Positions 35,143 through 43,275 of a DNA stretch of 58,941 bases are shown one piece after another (the stretch's first letter is position 1; every line of letters begins with the position of its first letter). A model generated the notes under the pieces. The model was not told where the DNA came from. It did no database searches and was given only the letters and a program-made list of their open reading frames with translations. The position numbers were made by a program, and so were the translations under genes. Origin of the DNA: Sulfurimonas sp. (GTDB lineage Bacteria > Campylobacterota > Campylobacteria > Campylobacterales > Sulfurimonadaceae); NCBI GenBank assembly GCA_028689055.1, contig JAQTWZ010000008.1, positions 1 to 58,941 of the forward strand, written 5' to 3'.

Positions 35143-35439
35143 TTAGATGCTTTTCGCTAAAACATTAAAGAGATAACTTAATAAAATCACCAGAACTTGA
35201 AGTGCTATAACTATAACCAAAGGTGCTAAATCCATTCCATTGATATTTGTAGAAATATAGCGACGAACAAGTTTGTAAGCAGGATCTGTCACTCTTCTTA
35301 AAAACTGCACTATAGGATTATATGGATCTGGATTTACAAAACTAAGCAGGGCGGCTATGATAACTACCCAAATATAAATGTTGATAAGACCGGTAAAAAG
35401 CCCGCCAAGCTGTAAAATCACTAAACCTAAATCACTCAT
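35143..35439 (-). CDS. YggT-family membrane protein
   Basis: 98 residues with two transmembrane helices (about 15-35 and 70-92) and the YggT signature between them: [20 protein letters not shown], then [10 protein letters not shown]. The family is linked to osmotic stress, cytochrome or division functions but is not well defined. Its ATG overlaps the gltX stop, so the two are coupled. Confidence 0.85.
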   Translation of the reverse strand: MSDLGLVILQLGGLFTGLINIYIWVVIIAALLSFVNPDPYNPIVQFLRRVTDPAYKLVRRYISTNINGMDLAPLVIVIALQVLVILLSYLFNVLAKSI

Positions 35440-36734
35440 TTTACGATTTCTCCTAGATAGTTTTTAAGATATTGATAGATCTCTGCAACATCTGGACCAT
35501 GTTCTGCACCTGTAAGCAGCAAACGCAGTGGTTTGAAGAAGTTTTTGCCTTTGAGAGCTGTCTCTTGCATGATATGATTTTTAAACTCTTCATATGAGTC
35601 AAAGTAAGGTGCGTTTTGTATGCAGTTACGCATAAGGTTAGCCTGCTCTTCAAACTCTACGGGAATAATCTTTGGTGCAAAAATAGGCTGAATCTTCTCG
35701 CGCAACTCTTTAGTAGTCTGTGCTTCTTCAAGATAAACCTTCGCAAGTGCACCAATCTCCTCATCTGCAAAGCCGAGATAGCGTGAAAGCTCTTTATTAT
35801 CCAAACCTTTAAGATGTTCACGATTGATGTGACGCAACATATCCATATCAAAACGAACAGGGGATTTTGATATATTGTTTATATTAAACCATTCAATAGC
35901 TTCACTCATTTGAAATATCTCTTTAGGAGGTTTATTTCCTATTAATATTAAATAATTTGATATTGCTTCAGGAAGAAAACCTTCTTCTAAAAGCCATTTT
36001 ACACTCGAAGCATCATCACGCTTACTCATTTTTTTACCACTATCATTCAAGATAATAGGTAAATGTGCATATTCTATTTTTTTGTCATAATTGAGTGAGG
36101 CACGGATATGATCCTGTTTGGGTGTGTTGCTCATGTGGTCCTCACCACGAATAATGATAGAGATATCCGCTAACATATCATCTACAGCACAGGCAAAGTT
36201 GTATGTAGGAGTTTTGTCTTGGCGCATAATAATAAAGCTATCAACTTCAGCAGGCTCAAAACTCACTTCACCTTTGATATGGTCTTTGATTATGATGGTT
36301 GCATCTGGTTTTTTGATACGTATCGTAAAAGGGTTCATATTATCTATAACAAGTTCCGCAGGCAAATTTTCACATGCGTCATCATATCTATACGCTTTTT
36401 TTGCTTCTTTTGCTTCTTCACGTTTTTTTTCAAGCCACTCAGGAGAACAAAAGCAGCTAAAAGCTTTTTTATCGTGAAGAAGTTGTAATGCCATAGCAGA
36501 ATGAAAACGCAGGTTAGCGCTTTGATAGATAAGTTGGGAGTAGGTGATACCAAAAAGATCCAGGATGTCTAAAATCTCTTTGTCTTTACCTTCGATATTT
36601 CTTTCTTTATCAGTATCTTCGATTCTTATTATAAGATCTTCATTTCTTTGTTTAGAGACGATGTAATTAAAGAGGGCGACACGTAAGTTTCCTATATGCA
36701 TATCGCCTGTTGGACTTGGTGCAAATCGTAGCAT
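35436..36734 (-). CDS. gltX: Glutamyl-tRNA synthetase, GltX2-like
   Basis: A 432-residue class I synthetase with [20 protein letters not shown] (HIGN in place of HIGH) and [12 protein letters not shown]. The start closely resembles H. pylori GltX2, the GluRS that mischarges tRNA-Gln before GatCAB amidation, and differs from GltX1 (which has a longer start and GYLHIGGLR). So tRNA-Gln specificity is likely but inferred. A tRNA-Glu gene lies 86 bases upstream on the same strand. Confidence 0.93.
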   Translation of the reverse strand: MLRFAPSPTGDMHIGNLRVALFNYIVSKQRNEDLIIRIEDTDKERNIEGKDKEILDILDLFGITYSQLIYQSANLRFHSAMALQLLHDKKAFSCFCSPEWLEKKREEAKEAKKAYRYDDACENLPAELVIDNMNPFTIRIKKPDATIIIKDHIKGEVSFEPAEVDSFIIMRQDKTPTYNFACAVDDMLADISIIIRGEDHMSNTPKQDHIRASLNYDKKIEYAHLPIILNDSGKKMSKRDDASSVKWLLEEGFLPEAISNYLILIGNKPPKEIFQMSEAIEWFNINNISKSPVRFDMDMLRHINREHLKGLDNKELSRYLGFADEEIGALAKVYLEEAQTTKELREKIQPIFAPKIIPVEFEEQANLMRNCIQNAPYFDSYEEFKNHIMQETALKGKNFFKPLRLLLTGAEHGPDVAEIYQYLKNYLGEIVK

Positions 36735-36820
36735 TCATTTTCCTAAAAATAATTTTTTGAAATTTTATCGAATGTTTGTTAAAAGTAAGGTTTATTTTTT
36801 TGATTGTTTGTGAGTGAAAG

Positions 36821-36895
36821 TGGTGACCCCGAGGAGAATCGAACTCCTGTAACATGGATGAAAACCATGGATCCTGACCGCTAGACGACGGGGCC
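36821..36895 (-). tRNA. tRNA-Glu (anticodon TTC)
   Basis: 75 bases with encoded CCA. Acceptor stem GGCCCCG pairs with CGGGGTC (one G-U), the D arm contains TCTAGCGGTCAGGA, the anticodon stem-loop is CATGGTTTTCATCCATG with TTC, and the T arm is GGAGTTCGATTCTCC. Discriminator A. It is directly upstream of a glutamyl-tRNA synthetase gene and may share its transcript. Confidence 0.95.
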
Positions 36896-36986
36896 ACTTC
36901 AGTTGTCTTGTTAACTGAGCCGAAATTATATAGATAATATTCTTAAAAAAAAATAAAATCTATATAAAATTCGTAATTTTTCTTGA

Positions 36987-37532
36987 TTATTCGTAAAAAC
37001 TTCTAAGTGCTCTAATAATTACAGCGTTTTTAGAAATACTTTCAGCTTTTGCATTGTCATTTACGGACTCATAAAGATCAAGAGGAAGAGAGATAGAAAA
37101 GGTTTTTGTTTCTATTTTTTTCTTCTTAGCAATAATACCTACAATATTAGTTAAAAGTTCAATGATTTTTTTAGTATCGATTGGTTTTTGAATGAAACTA
37201 TTTACGCCAACTTCTATCGACTCAGAGATCTTTTCAATATCATTACTTGCAGATATTACTATAATAATTTGACCAGGGTTCTCTGCACGGATTCTTCGAG
37301 AGAGTTCAATACCATCCATTCCCGGCATGATAATATCAACAAAAACAACATCAGGTTTTGTTCTATTGAAAACTTTGATAACCTCATCACCATTAAAACA
37401 TGAATGCACATCGGCAAAAAAGTTTTTAAATGTTGAACTTAAAAGCTCATTTGTAACTTTTTCATCCTCAACGATCATTGCGGTGAGTTTTTTTGTCTCT
37501 TGGGTTAATTGTACTAAATCTACATTTGCCAT
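36987..37532 (-). CDS. Response regulator with C-terminal ribbon-helix-helix domain
   Basis: 181 residues. Receiver domain (17-135) is complete: acidic pocket Glu22/Asp23, phospho-acceptor Asp66 in DVVFVDIIMPGMDG, Ser94/Ser96 in the switch, Lys116 in FIQKP. After a basic linker (KKKKIETK) the last 40 residues (TFSISLPLDLYESVNDNAKA, then ESISKNAVIIRALRSFYE) fit a strand-helix-helix of the Arc/CopG type in place of the usual winged helix or LuxR HTH. So it probably binds DNA as a phosphorylation-controlled RHH dimer. No histidine kinase gene is nearby. Confidence 0.85.
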   Translation of the reverse strand: MANVDLVQLTQETKKLTAMIVEDEKVTNELLSSTFKNFFADVHSCFNGDEVIKVFNRTKPDVVFVDIIMPGMDGIELSRRIRAENPGQIIIVISASNDIEKISESIEVGVNSFIQKPIDTKKIIELLTNIVGIIAKKKKIETKTFSISLPLDLYESVNDNAKAESISKNAVIIRALRSFYE

Positions 37533-37679
37533 AATTTTTTCCTGTTTTTTAATTTACAAAATTATACATCAAATTTATTAATATAGATAACAAGAAGAAA
37601 CAAAACTATTAATAACATTCTTGAAAAAGCTTATTAGTGGGGAGCAAGTGATAAAAGGAAAGGGCGTTAAATTATATAA

Positions 37680-37886
37680 TTATTGTTGTTTTTTAAATCT
37701 TTCAAGCCACTCTTTATTTGATTCAACTGAATTCTCTTTTTGTGTGAGTAGTGAATCTATAATACTGAGTAATGTATCTTCATCCATAAATTCCAATAAA
37801 GCAGGATTAATATATGTTGCGGTAATTCCTGAATATGAATTGAGAAGTTTTTCTATGTCATCTATCAGTCGTTCTTTTCTTGTCAT
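37680..37886 (-). CDS. Small hypothetical protein (68 residues)
   Basis: A helical protein starting MTRKERLIDDIEKLLNSYSG, with EFMDEDTLLSIIDSLL and a C-terminal KEWLERFKKQQ. AGGA lies about nine bases upstream of the ATG. It lies between the REC-RHH regulator and rnpB, 87 bases from the end of rnpB. No family recognised; its small helical layout could suit a regulator partner, but nothing specific supports this. Confidence 0.6.
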   Translation of the reverse strand: MTRKERLIDDIEKLLNSYSGITATYINPALLEFMDEDTLLSIIDSLLTQKENSVESNKEWLERFKKQQ

Positions 37887-37972
37887 AAATGAGTATTCCT
37901 ATGAGATTTTTGTATATTTAACTATTGGTTAACATAATGTAAATTCTATTGAAAATACATATATGTTATTTT

Positions 37973-38295
37973 GGTACAACTATAAGCCGAGTTTTGTCTA
38001 AATAGCATTAATCTACTGTACTATTTACATAGTACCTCTAGCGAAACAATAGCAATGTAAGACGCTAACCATCTGTTTCTTGCTGCCATGTTGGGTTTTC
38101 AAGCTCTCTATATCGCTATAGAAACTGGTGGTCTCTTACACCACCTTTTCACCTTTACTGCCATATAGCAGAAGTCTAATTCTCTGTTGCACTTTCCCTC
38201 GTATTGCTACGGCCATTCGTTAAATGGAACACTGTCTTACAGCAGCTCGGACTTTCCTCTTGAATATAAAAATTCAAGTCACTATCTGTTGTACC
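37973..38295 (-). ncRNA. rnpB: RNase P RNA
   Basis: About 323 bases of reverse-strand RNA. The ends pair as P1: GGTACAAC (5', 38295-38288) with GTTGTACC (3', 37980-37973). Conserved blocks are GAGGAAAGTCCGAGC near the 5' end, GAGGGAAAGTGCAACAGAGA, GGTAAAGGTGAAA-like P11-P12 sequence and the 3' terminal ACAAAACTCGGCTTATAG. It is the catalytic RNA that makes tRNA 5' ends. A -10 TATTAT (38302-38307, reverse) lies just upstream. Exact ends are estimated from P1 pairing. Confidence 0.93.
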
Positions 38296-38344
38296 TTTGA
38301 AATAATACAAAAAAAATACTTTATATAGCTTTTCTGAAAAATAG

Positions 38345-38454
38345 GAACAATTGTTCATATAGTAGATATATTTCAAGAACATTTGTTCATAATGTCATAA
38401 GCTTTAATTAACAGCTGTTCTTATATACTTTTATTAATAGAAACAACTGTTCAT
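38345..38454. promoter_or_regulatory. Four regularly spaced palindromic operators, consensus GAACANNTGTTC
   Basis: Sites: GAACAATTGTTC (38345-38356), GAACATTTGTTC (38377-38388), TAACAGCTGTTC (38409-38420) and AAACAACTGTTC (38443-38454). Centres are 32, 32 and 34 bases apart, about three helical turns, so all face one side of the DNA. The third site sits just upstream of a TATACT -10 (38424-38429) and the fourth just before the ribosome site of the TetR gene, so autoregulation is expected. The first site is about 50 bases upstream of the rnpB start. Confidence 0.8.
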
Positions 38455-38468
38455 AAAAAGGTTTATAA

Positions 38469-39086
38469 ATGCAAGCAAATGGAACTTCAGAAAACATAAT
38501 AAGCACAAAGGAAAAGATACTTCTATCTTCAAGAAGACTTTTTTCAGAAAATGGGTATAAAGCAACGAGCGTAAGAAAGATAGCTACAGATGTGGGAATA
38601 AGAGAGAGTGCTTTGTATAATCATTTTAAGAATAAAGAGGAGATTTTTCTTACAGTAGCTAAAGATATATTCTCATCACCCTTCTCTTTTACACATGATG
38701 AGATAAGGGATGCAGCACTCAAAGGTAAAGTATTTTTAAATAAATATGCTACACAGTATAAGTTGCTCACTTTTGATAAAAACAATGAAAGTATGTTTAG
38801 AATACTGCTGATAGAGTTATTGCAAAATAAAGAGCTTAGAGAGCAGTTTATGAGTGAATTTCATGACAAAAATATAAAAACGCTCTCGGAAGGTTTTTTT
38901 ATTATGATGCAAAATAATCTCATACGTTCATCAGATCCGATGATGTTATCCTATGAGTTCTTGTCCACCCTATTCTACATTAGATTACAAATTACGCTCA
39001 TGCGATATGATTCTATTTCAACTACAAATTTATCTACGCAGTTTGAAAAACATGTGGAGTTCTTTTGGGAAAGTATTAGAAGTTAA
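38469..39086 (+). CDS. TetR-family transcriptional regulator
   Basis: 205 residues. N-terminal TetR DNA-binding domain (about 12-60): TKEKILLSSRRLFSENGYKA, then TSVRKIATDVGIRESALYNH, then FKNKEEIF. The C-terminal ligand domain is not conserved enough to name a ligand. It stands alone, with no efflux or enzyme gene beside it. Four palindromes precede it, implying self-control. AAAGG lies seven bases upstream of the ATG. The gene and its surroundings lack the AAACGCA heptamer common elsewhere in the window. Confidence 0.9.
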   Translation: MQANGTSENIISTKEKILLSSRRLFSENGYKATSVRKIATDVGIRESALYNHFKNKEEIFLTVAKDIFSSPFSFTHDEIRDAALKGKVFLNKYATQYKLLTFDKNNESMFRILLIELLQNKELREQFMSEFHDKNIKTLSEGFFIMMQNNLIRSSDPMMLSYEFLSTLFYIRLQITLMRYDSISTTNLSTQFEKHVEFFWESIRS

Positions 39087-39137
39087 AAATATTATATAAT
39101 ATTTAGATACTATTTAATATTAATTTGAGTGTTAAAA

Positions 39138-39166
39138 AAAAGACAACCCACAGGGAGTTGTCTTTT
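39138..39166. terminator. Bidirectional terminator between tetR-like gene and oorC
   Basis: AAAAGACAAC (39138-39147), loop CCACAGGGA, GTTGTCTTTT (39157-39166). A ten-pair stem with A-tract and T-tract on both sides, so it can end transcription in both directions: the TetR gene and the long reductive-TCA operon. Confidence 0.85.
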
Positions 39167-39172
39167 GAGTTA

Positions 39173-39730
39173 CTATTTTGCCAAAGCTTCTTTAGCGTAT
39201 TTTTCGCCAAGTTCATAAGCTTTTAAATTTGCAGCATGAACTTTTGCCGGTACTTTTGAGAGCATAGTATCTACTAGTACTTGTCTATCGATTGCGTTTT
39301 GCATTGTATTTGCAATTGCAAGTGCAACAACAGACTGAGTAATAACATTACCAACCTCTTCTTTTGCGATAGTAATAATAGGAATCTCATGGATTTTCCA
39401 TGTTTTTCTATCTTCATCTGTTGGATGTACAAGATTTGGATCAACAACGATTGTTCCACCTGGTGTTACACCACTTTTAAAAGAGTTGTAACTTACTTGT
39501 GCAACAGAAAGCATAAAATCAATCTCACCATCATTTGCATACGGATAGAAGATTTCTTCATCATCCAATGTAATATCAACAACAGTTGGCCCACCACGAA
39601 CTTGCGATGTATATGTAGCAGTTTTTAGACCTTCTCCGCCACTTTTAATTTTTGCAGCTGCAAAAATTTCACCAGCAAGAAGAACACCTTGACCACCAAC
39701 ACCGGTAAATCTCATTAAGTTTCTAGCCAT
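39173..39730 (-). CDS. oorC: 2-oxoglutarate:ferredoxin oxidoreductase, gamma subunit
   Basis: 185 residues, gamma-domain fold of 2-oxoacid:acceptor oxidoreductases: RFTGVGGQGVLLAGEIFAAA at the start and GGPTVVDITLDDEEIFYP. With OorA, OorB and OorD it forms the four-subunit enzyme that links succinyl-CoA, CO2 and reduced ferredoxin to 2-oxoglutarate; in autotrophic Campylobacterota it runs in the reductive direction. Last gene of the operon, before the terminator at 39138-39166. Confidence 0.94.
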   Translation of the reverse strand: MARNLMRFTGVGGQGVLLAGEIFAAAKIKSGGEGLKTATYTSQVRGGPTVVDITLDDEEIFYPYANDGEIDFMLSVAQVSYNSFKSGVTPGGTIVVDPNLVHPTDEDRKTWKIHEIPIITIAKEEVGNVITQSVVALAIANTMQNAIDRQVLVDTMLSKVPAKVHAANLKAYELGEKYAKEALAK

Positions 39731-39739
39731 TATGTCCCC

Positions 39740-40597
39740 TTATATTTTTTTAGCAAAGTCATCTTGAGAAATTGTTTTTCTCTGACCTTGGTGTACTTTG
39801 ATGATCTCAGCATACATATCACAATACTCATCTGCTTCTGTATCTTCTTTTAAAATACCTGTAGGAAGTAAGTTGATGCGTTCTTCCGGAGTCATAGCAT
39901 CGTATTTTTTCTTAGGTGTAGTAATACTATCAATCCACTCAAGATTTTCCATAGCCGAAGCCATTTTATTTTTTCTACCAAGGTTGATGTGGCAGTTTGA
40001 AAGGATATCAAGACACGCAAAACCTCTGTGTTCTAACGCTTTTACAAAAACTTTTTCAAGTTTTTTAGGATCAAGCATTGATTCGCGAGCAACAAAAGAA
40101 GCTCCTGCAGCAATAGCTAAATTACAAGTATCAAATGTTGGATCGATATTACCGGCTTTTTGAGAAACTGTCCACATACCTTTTGGTGTAGTTGGAGAAG
40201 TTTGAGAGTTTGTTAAACCATAAATAAAGTTGTTGATGATAATCATCGTAATATCTATGTTTCTTCTACAACCATGAATAGTGTGGTTACCACCGATTGC
40301 AAGTGCATCACCATCGCCTGCTACACAAATAACATATTTGTCTGGGTGGACAAGTTTAATACCTGTTGCAAATGCAACTGTACGACCGTGTGTTGTGTGT
40401 ACTGTATTGAAATCAACATATGATGAAAATCTTCCTGAACAACCAATTCCAGAAACTACACATACATTATCTCTATCGATTCCTAGCTTGTCGATAGCTC
40501 TAACAAAAGCCTTAAGGATAACACCATCACCACAACCCCAACACCATAGTGTTGGCATTTTTTCTAATCTTAAATATTTATCGTAATTAAATGCCAT
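39740..40597 (-). CDS. oorB: 2-oxoglutarate:ferredoxin oxidoreductase, beta subunit
   Basis: 285 residues. Thiamine-diphosphate-binding subunit: CVAGDGDALAIGGNHTIHGC with Mg-binding Asp and Asn, then NIDITMIIINNFIYGLT. The N-terminal CWGCGDG Cys motif and a later Cys (SNCHINLGRKN region) fit the [4Fe-4S] ligands of the KGOR/OOR beta family. One base from oorA; 9 bases before oorC. Confidence 0.95.
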   Translation of the reverse strand: MAFNYDKYLRLEKMPTLWCWGCGDGVILKAFVRAIDKLGIDRDNVCVVSGIGCSGRFSSYVDFNTVHTTHGRTVAFATGIKLVHPDKYVICVAGDGDALAIGGNHTIHGCRRNIDITMIIINNFIYGLTNSQTSPTTPKGMWTVSQKAGNIDPTFDTCNLAIAAGASFVARESMLDPKKLEKVFVKALEHRGFACLDILSNCHINLGRKNKMASAMENLEWIDSITTPKKKYDAMTPEERINLLPTGILKEDTEADEYCDMYAEIIKVHQGQRKTISQDDFAKKI

Positions 40598-40598
40598 T

Positions 40599-41732
40599 TT
40601 ATAGCTCCTTTACTTTATTTACAATCTCATAAGGAGATATTGGTCTGCCGTTTACTTTAAACAAACCATCTATATCAAGTCTTCCAGTTGAACGTTGTAC
40701 TTCATCTCTGTATTGACCGATATTTAGTTCAACTACTAAGACTTTAGGGATTTTAGCACCAAGTTCTCTCATTCTATCTTGTGGACTTGGCCATAAAGTA
40801 ATCGGTCTAAACAAGCCGGCTTTGATACCTTCAGCTCTTAAGTGACGGATGGCTTCTTTTGCTGCAAGTGATACAGAACCGTATGCAATAATCAAAATCT
40901 CAGCATCATCCACAAAAAATTCTTCATTTAATTCGATTTCATCTTTATGTAGTTCAACTTTGTCTTCAAGACGTTGAATGAGTTTACGACAAGTTTCAAT
41001 CTCTTCAGTTGGAAACCCTTTTGCATCATGGTGTAGTCCAGTAAAATGGTATCTATATCCTTTAAACATCGGGTTAAGAACTGCAGGTTGGTCATGTTCA
41101 CACGCATAAGGACGGTAATCTTCTGGTGCTCCATCGAAAGATTTACGAGGAACAATACCGTTAGCAACTTCTTCTTCTGTAGGAAGCATCGCTTTTCCGT
41201 GCATGTGACCTATCGTCTCATCCAAAAGAACAAATACAGGTTGCATAAATCTATCAGCAAGATTAAACGCTCTTACTGTTTCTGTGTAACACTCAGCTAA
41301 AGAGCCTGCGCATAAGGTGATTGATTTGTAGTCACCATGAGATGGGTTTTTTGCTTGAGCAACGTCACCTTGAGATACACGAGTAGGAAGACCTGTTGAT
41401 GGACCGCCACGCATAACGTTTACAACTACTAAAGGAACTTCAGCCATTTGAGCTAAGCCAAGATTTTCCGCTTTAAGTGAAATACCAGGACCTGAAGTAG
41501 CAGTCATTGTTCTAACACCTGCCATTCCGGCACCGATAGCTGCAGCAACACCGGCAATTTCATCTTCCATCTGAATACATGTACCACCAACTTCTGGCAT
41601 TAAGTCAGACATTTCGTGCATTACTTCACTTGACGGCGTGATAGGATATCCGCCGAAAAATCTACATCCTGCATCTCTTGCAGCTAATGCTGATAATTCA
41701 TTACCAGTTGAAATTACTTCTCTTGTCGCCAT
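40599..41732 (-). CDS. oorA: 2-oxoglutarate:ferredoxin oxidoreductase, alpha subunit
   Basis: 377 residues, covering the pyrimidine-binding domain and the transketolase C-terminal-like domain. It starts with STGNELSALAARDAGCRFFG, then GYPITPSSEVMHEM, EDEIAGVAAAIGAGMAGVRT and TATSGPGISLKAENLGLAQM. These are hallmark blocks of KorA/OorA proteins. Its ATG overlaps the oorD stop (TAATG). Confidence 0.95.
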   Translation of the reverse strand: MATREVISTGNELSALAARDAGCRFFGGYPITPSSEVMHEMSDLMPEVGGTCIQMEDEIAGVAAAIGAGMAGVRTMTATSGPGISLKAENLGLAQMAEVPLVVVNVMRGGPSTGLPTRVSQGDVAQAKNPSHGDYKSITLCAGSLAECYTETVRAFNLADRFMQPVFVLLDETIGHMHGKAMLPTEEEVANGIVPRKSFDGAPEDYRPYACEHDQPAVLNPMFKGYRYHFTGLHHDAKGFPTEEIETCRKLIQRLEDKVELHKDEIELNEEFFVDDAEILIIAYGSVSLAAKEAIRHLRAEGIKAGLFRPITLWPSPQDRMRELGAKIPKVLVVELNIGQYRDEVQRSTGRLDIDGLFKVNGRPISPYEIVNKVKEL

Positions 41733-42067
41733 TATTTAACTCCTTGTAAATCAAGTGACATATAGTTATTCGCTTTAATTGCCACTTGACGTGCTTTAGC
41801 TTCATCTGTTAATTTAGCAAATTTATAATCTTTCTTATCTGCTACATAAATAGCAAAATCAGGACATGAAAGCTCACACTCATTACATCCAATACACGAT
41901 TCTGGATGATCTATTGAAATCATTGCACCTAGTGTAGATGTATGATCATACTTCATTCCAAGCACACCAGACGGACATACAGACACACATATATCACACG
42001 CTTTACAGTTACTAGTATTTACCCAAACAGGTGCATTGTTTACGTTTTCAGTCATTGCAGTTCCCAT
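41732..42067 (-). CDS. oorD: 2-oxoglutarate:ferredoxin oxidoreductase, delta (ferredoxin) subunit
   Basis: 111 residues with two [4Fe-4S] motifs: CKACDICVSVCPSGVLGMKY and CIGCNECELSCPDFAIYV. It relays electrons between ferredoxin and the OorAB core. The start at 42067 has AGGAG five bases upstream, inside the end of the HMA gene; ATG 42055 is an alternative. Order D-A-B-C as in C. jejuni and H. pylori. Confidence 0.94.
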   Translation of the reverse strand: MGTAMTENVNNAPVWVNTSNCKACDICVSVCPSGVLGMKYDHTSTLGAMISIDHPESCIGCNECELSCPDFAIYVADKKDYKFAKLTDEAKARQVAIKANNYMSLDLQGVK

Positions 42068-42394
42068 TTACTCTCCTATTTTATTATTTGCAGATTCATC
42101 CGCATTATCATTGATACTAAATTTTCCGATAGCACACGAAACAAAACTTTTAGCTTTGAGGCCAATTGTATTTCCGAAGCTATTTTCCTCGTCACAAAGA
42201 GGATAACCTAATTTTCTTAAAATAGGTCCAAGTTGTGCTAATGACGCCTCATTTTTCGCATTTACTGTTACTTTGCGAGGCTCGCACGAGAGGTCAACTA
42301 TTACATCTTCAAAACCCTCTTTTTCAAGAGTTTTTATGATTGTATTTGCGCAGCCCGAACATCGGACATTGTTGACTTCAACTGTACTTAGCAT
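42068..42394 (-). CDS. Heavy-metal-associated (HMA) domain protein inside the reductive-TCA operon
   Basis: 108 residues. The first 70 form a CopZ/Atx1-like ferredoxin fold, with VRCSGCANTIIKTLEKEGFE carrying the metal pair Cys12/Cys15 and a partner loop near LRKLGYPLCDE. A tail (about 75-108) with one more Cys (KAKSFVSCAIGKFS) has no known match. The ATG directly follows the sucD TAG, and its TAA directly precedes the oorD ATG, so it is translated in chain with them. It may supply or remove metal for the Fe-S enzyme OOR; this is inference. Confidence 0.85.
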   Translation of the reverse strand: MLSTVEVNNVRCSGCANTIIKTLEKEGFEDVIVDLSCEPRKVTVNAKNEASLAQLGPILRKLGYPLCDEENSFGNTIGLKAKSFVSCAIGKFSINDNADESANNKIGE

Positions 42395-43270
42395 CTATTT
42401 TTTGGCTAGAACTTCAGCGATAGCTTTTCCGATTTCAGCAGGAGAAACTACAACTCTAACACCAGCTGCAGTAAGTGCTGCCATTTTTTCAGCTGCAGTT
42501 CCTGCACCACCAGAGACGATTGCTCCAGCATGACCCATACGTTTTCCAGCAGGTGCTGTTTGACCGGCAATAAACGCAACCACAGGCTTTGTGATATGTT
42601 CTTTGATATATGCCGCTGCTTGAATCTCAAGGTCTCCGCCGATTTCACCAATCATTACGATTGCTTCAGTCTCTGGATCTGCTTCAAACATTGGAAGAAG
42701 TTGTTTGTATGAAAGACCGATAATCGGATCTCCGCCAATACCAACGGCCGTTGTAATACCAAAACCCTCTTTACATACTTGGTTCGCACCTTCATATGTC
42801 AATGTACCAGACTTCGATATAAGACCAACATTACCTTTTTTGAAAATCATACCAGGCATGATACCGATTTTGCACTCTTCAGCGGTGATAATTCCCGGAC
42901 AGTTTGGCCCGATTGTCATCATTCCGTGTTTTACAGCAAATGCTTTAGCCGCTTGCATATCGCGAACAGGAGCACCTTCAGTAATGATAACGGCAAGTTC
43001 GATACCTGCATCGGCAGCTTCCATAACTGCATCAGCAACAAACGCAGGTGGAACAAAAATCATTGATACTGTAGCACCGGTTTGTGCAACCGCTTCTCTT
43101 ACAGTGTTAAATACAGGTTGACCTAAATGCTCAGTACCGCCCTTGTTTGGTGTAACCCCACCTACAATTTTTGTACCATATGCCATACATTGTTCTGCGT
43201 GAAAAGAACCCTCTTTTCCTGTAAAACCTTGAACGATAACTTTTGTGTCTTTGTTAACTAAAATACTCAT
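42395..43270 (-). CDS. sucD: Succinyl-CoA synthetase, alpha subunit
   Basis: 291 residues. CoA-binding Rossmann N-domain ([20 protein letters not shown]) and the phospho-histidine loop [18 protein letters not shown] in the C-domain. With SucC it interconverts succinate + CoA + ATP and succinyl-CoA; in the reductive cycle it makes succinyl-CoA for OOR. Five bases after sucC. Confidence 0.96.
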   Translation of the reverse strand: MSILVNKDTKVIVQGFTGKEGSFHAEQCMAYGTKIVGGVTPNKGGTEHLGQPVFNTVREAVAQTGATVSMIFVPPAFVADAVMEAADAGIELAVIITEGAPVRDMQAAKAFAVKHGMMTIGPNCPGIITAEECKIGIMPGMIFKKGNVGLISKSGTLTYEGANQVCKEGFGITTAVGIGGDPIIGLSYKQLLPMFEADPETEAIVMIGEIGGDLEIQAAAYIKEHITKPVVAFIAGQTAPAGKRMGHAGAIVSGGAGTAAEKMAALTAAGVRVVVSPAEIGKAIAEVLAKK

Positions 43271-43275
43271 ATAAA

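Noticed and set aside
38176-38382. Reverse-strand open frame of 68 codons
   Set aside because: It lies across the 5' part of RNase P RNA and its promoter, with no ribosome site and odd composition.
38345-38454. Regular short repeats resembling a CRISPR array
   Set aside because: Units are 12-base palindromes with 20-base AT-rich gaps, only four copies, in a promoter region beside a TetR gene; no cas genes. They fit operators.
42705-43121. Long plus-strand open frame opposite sucD
   Set aside because: Antisense shadow with Ile/Pro/Ala-rich low-complexity composition and no ribosome site.
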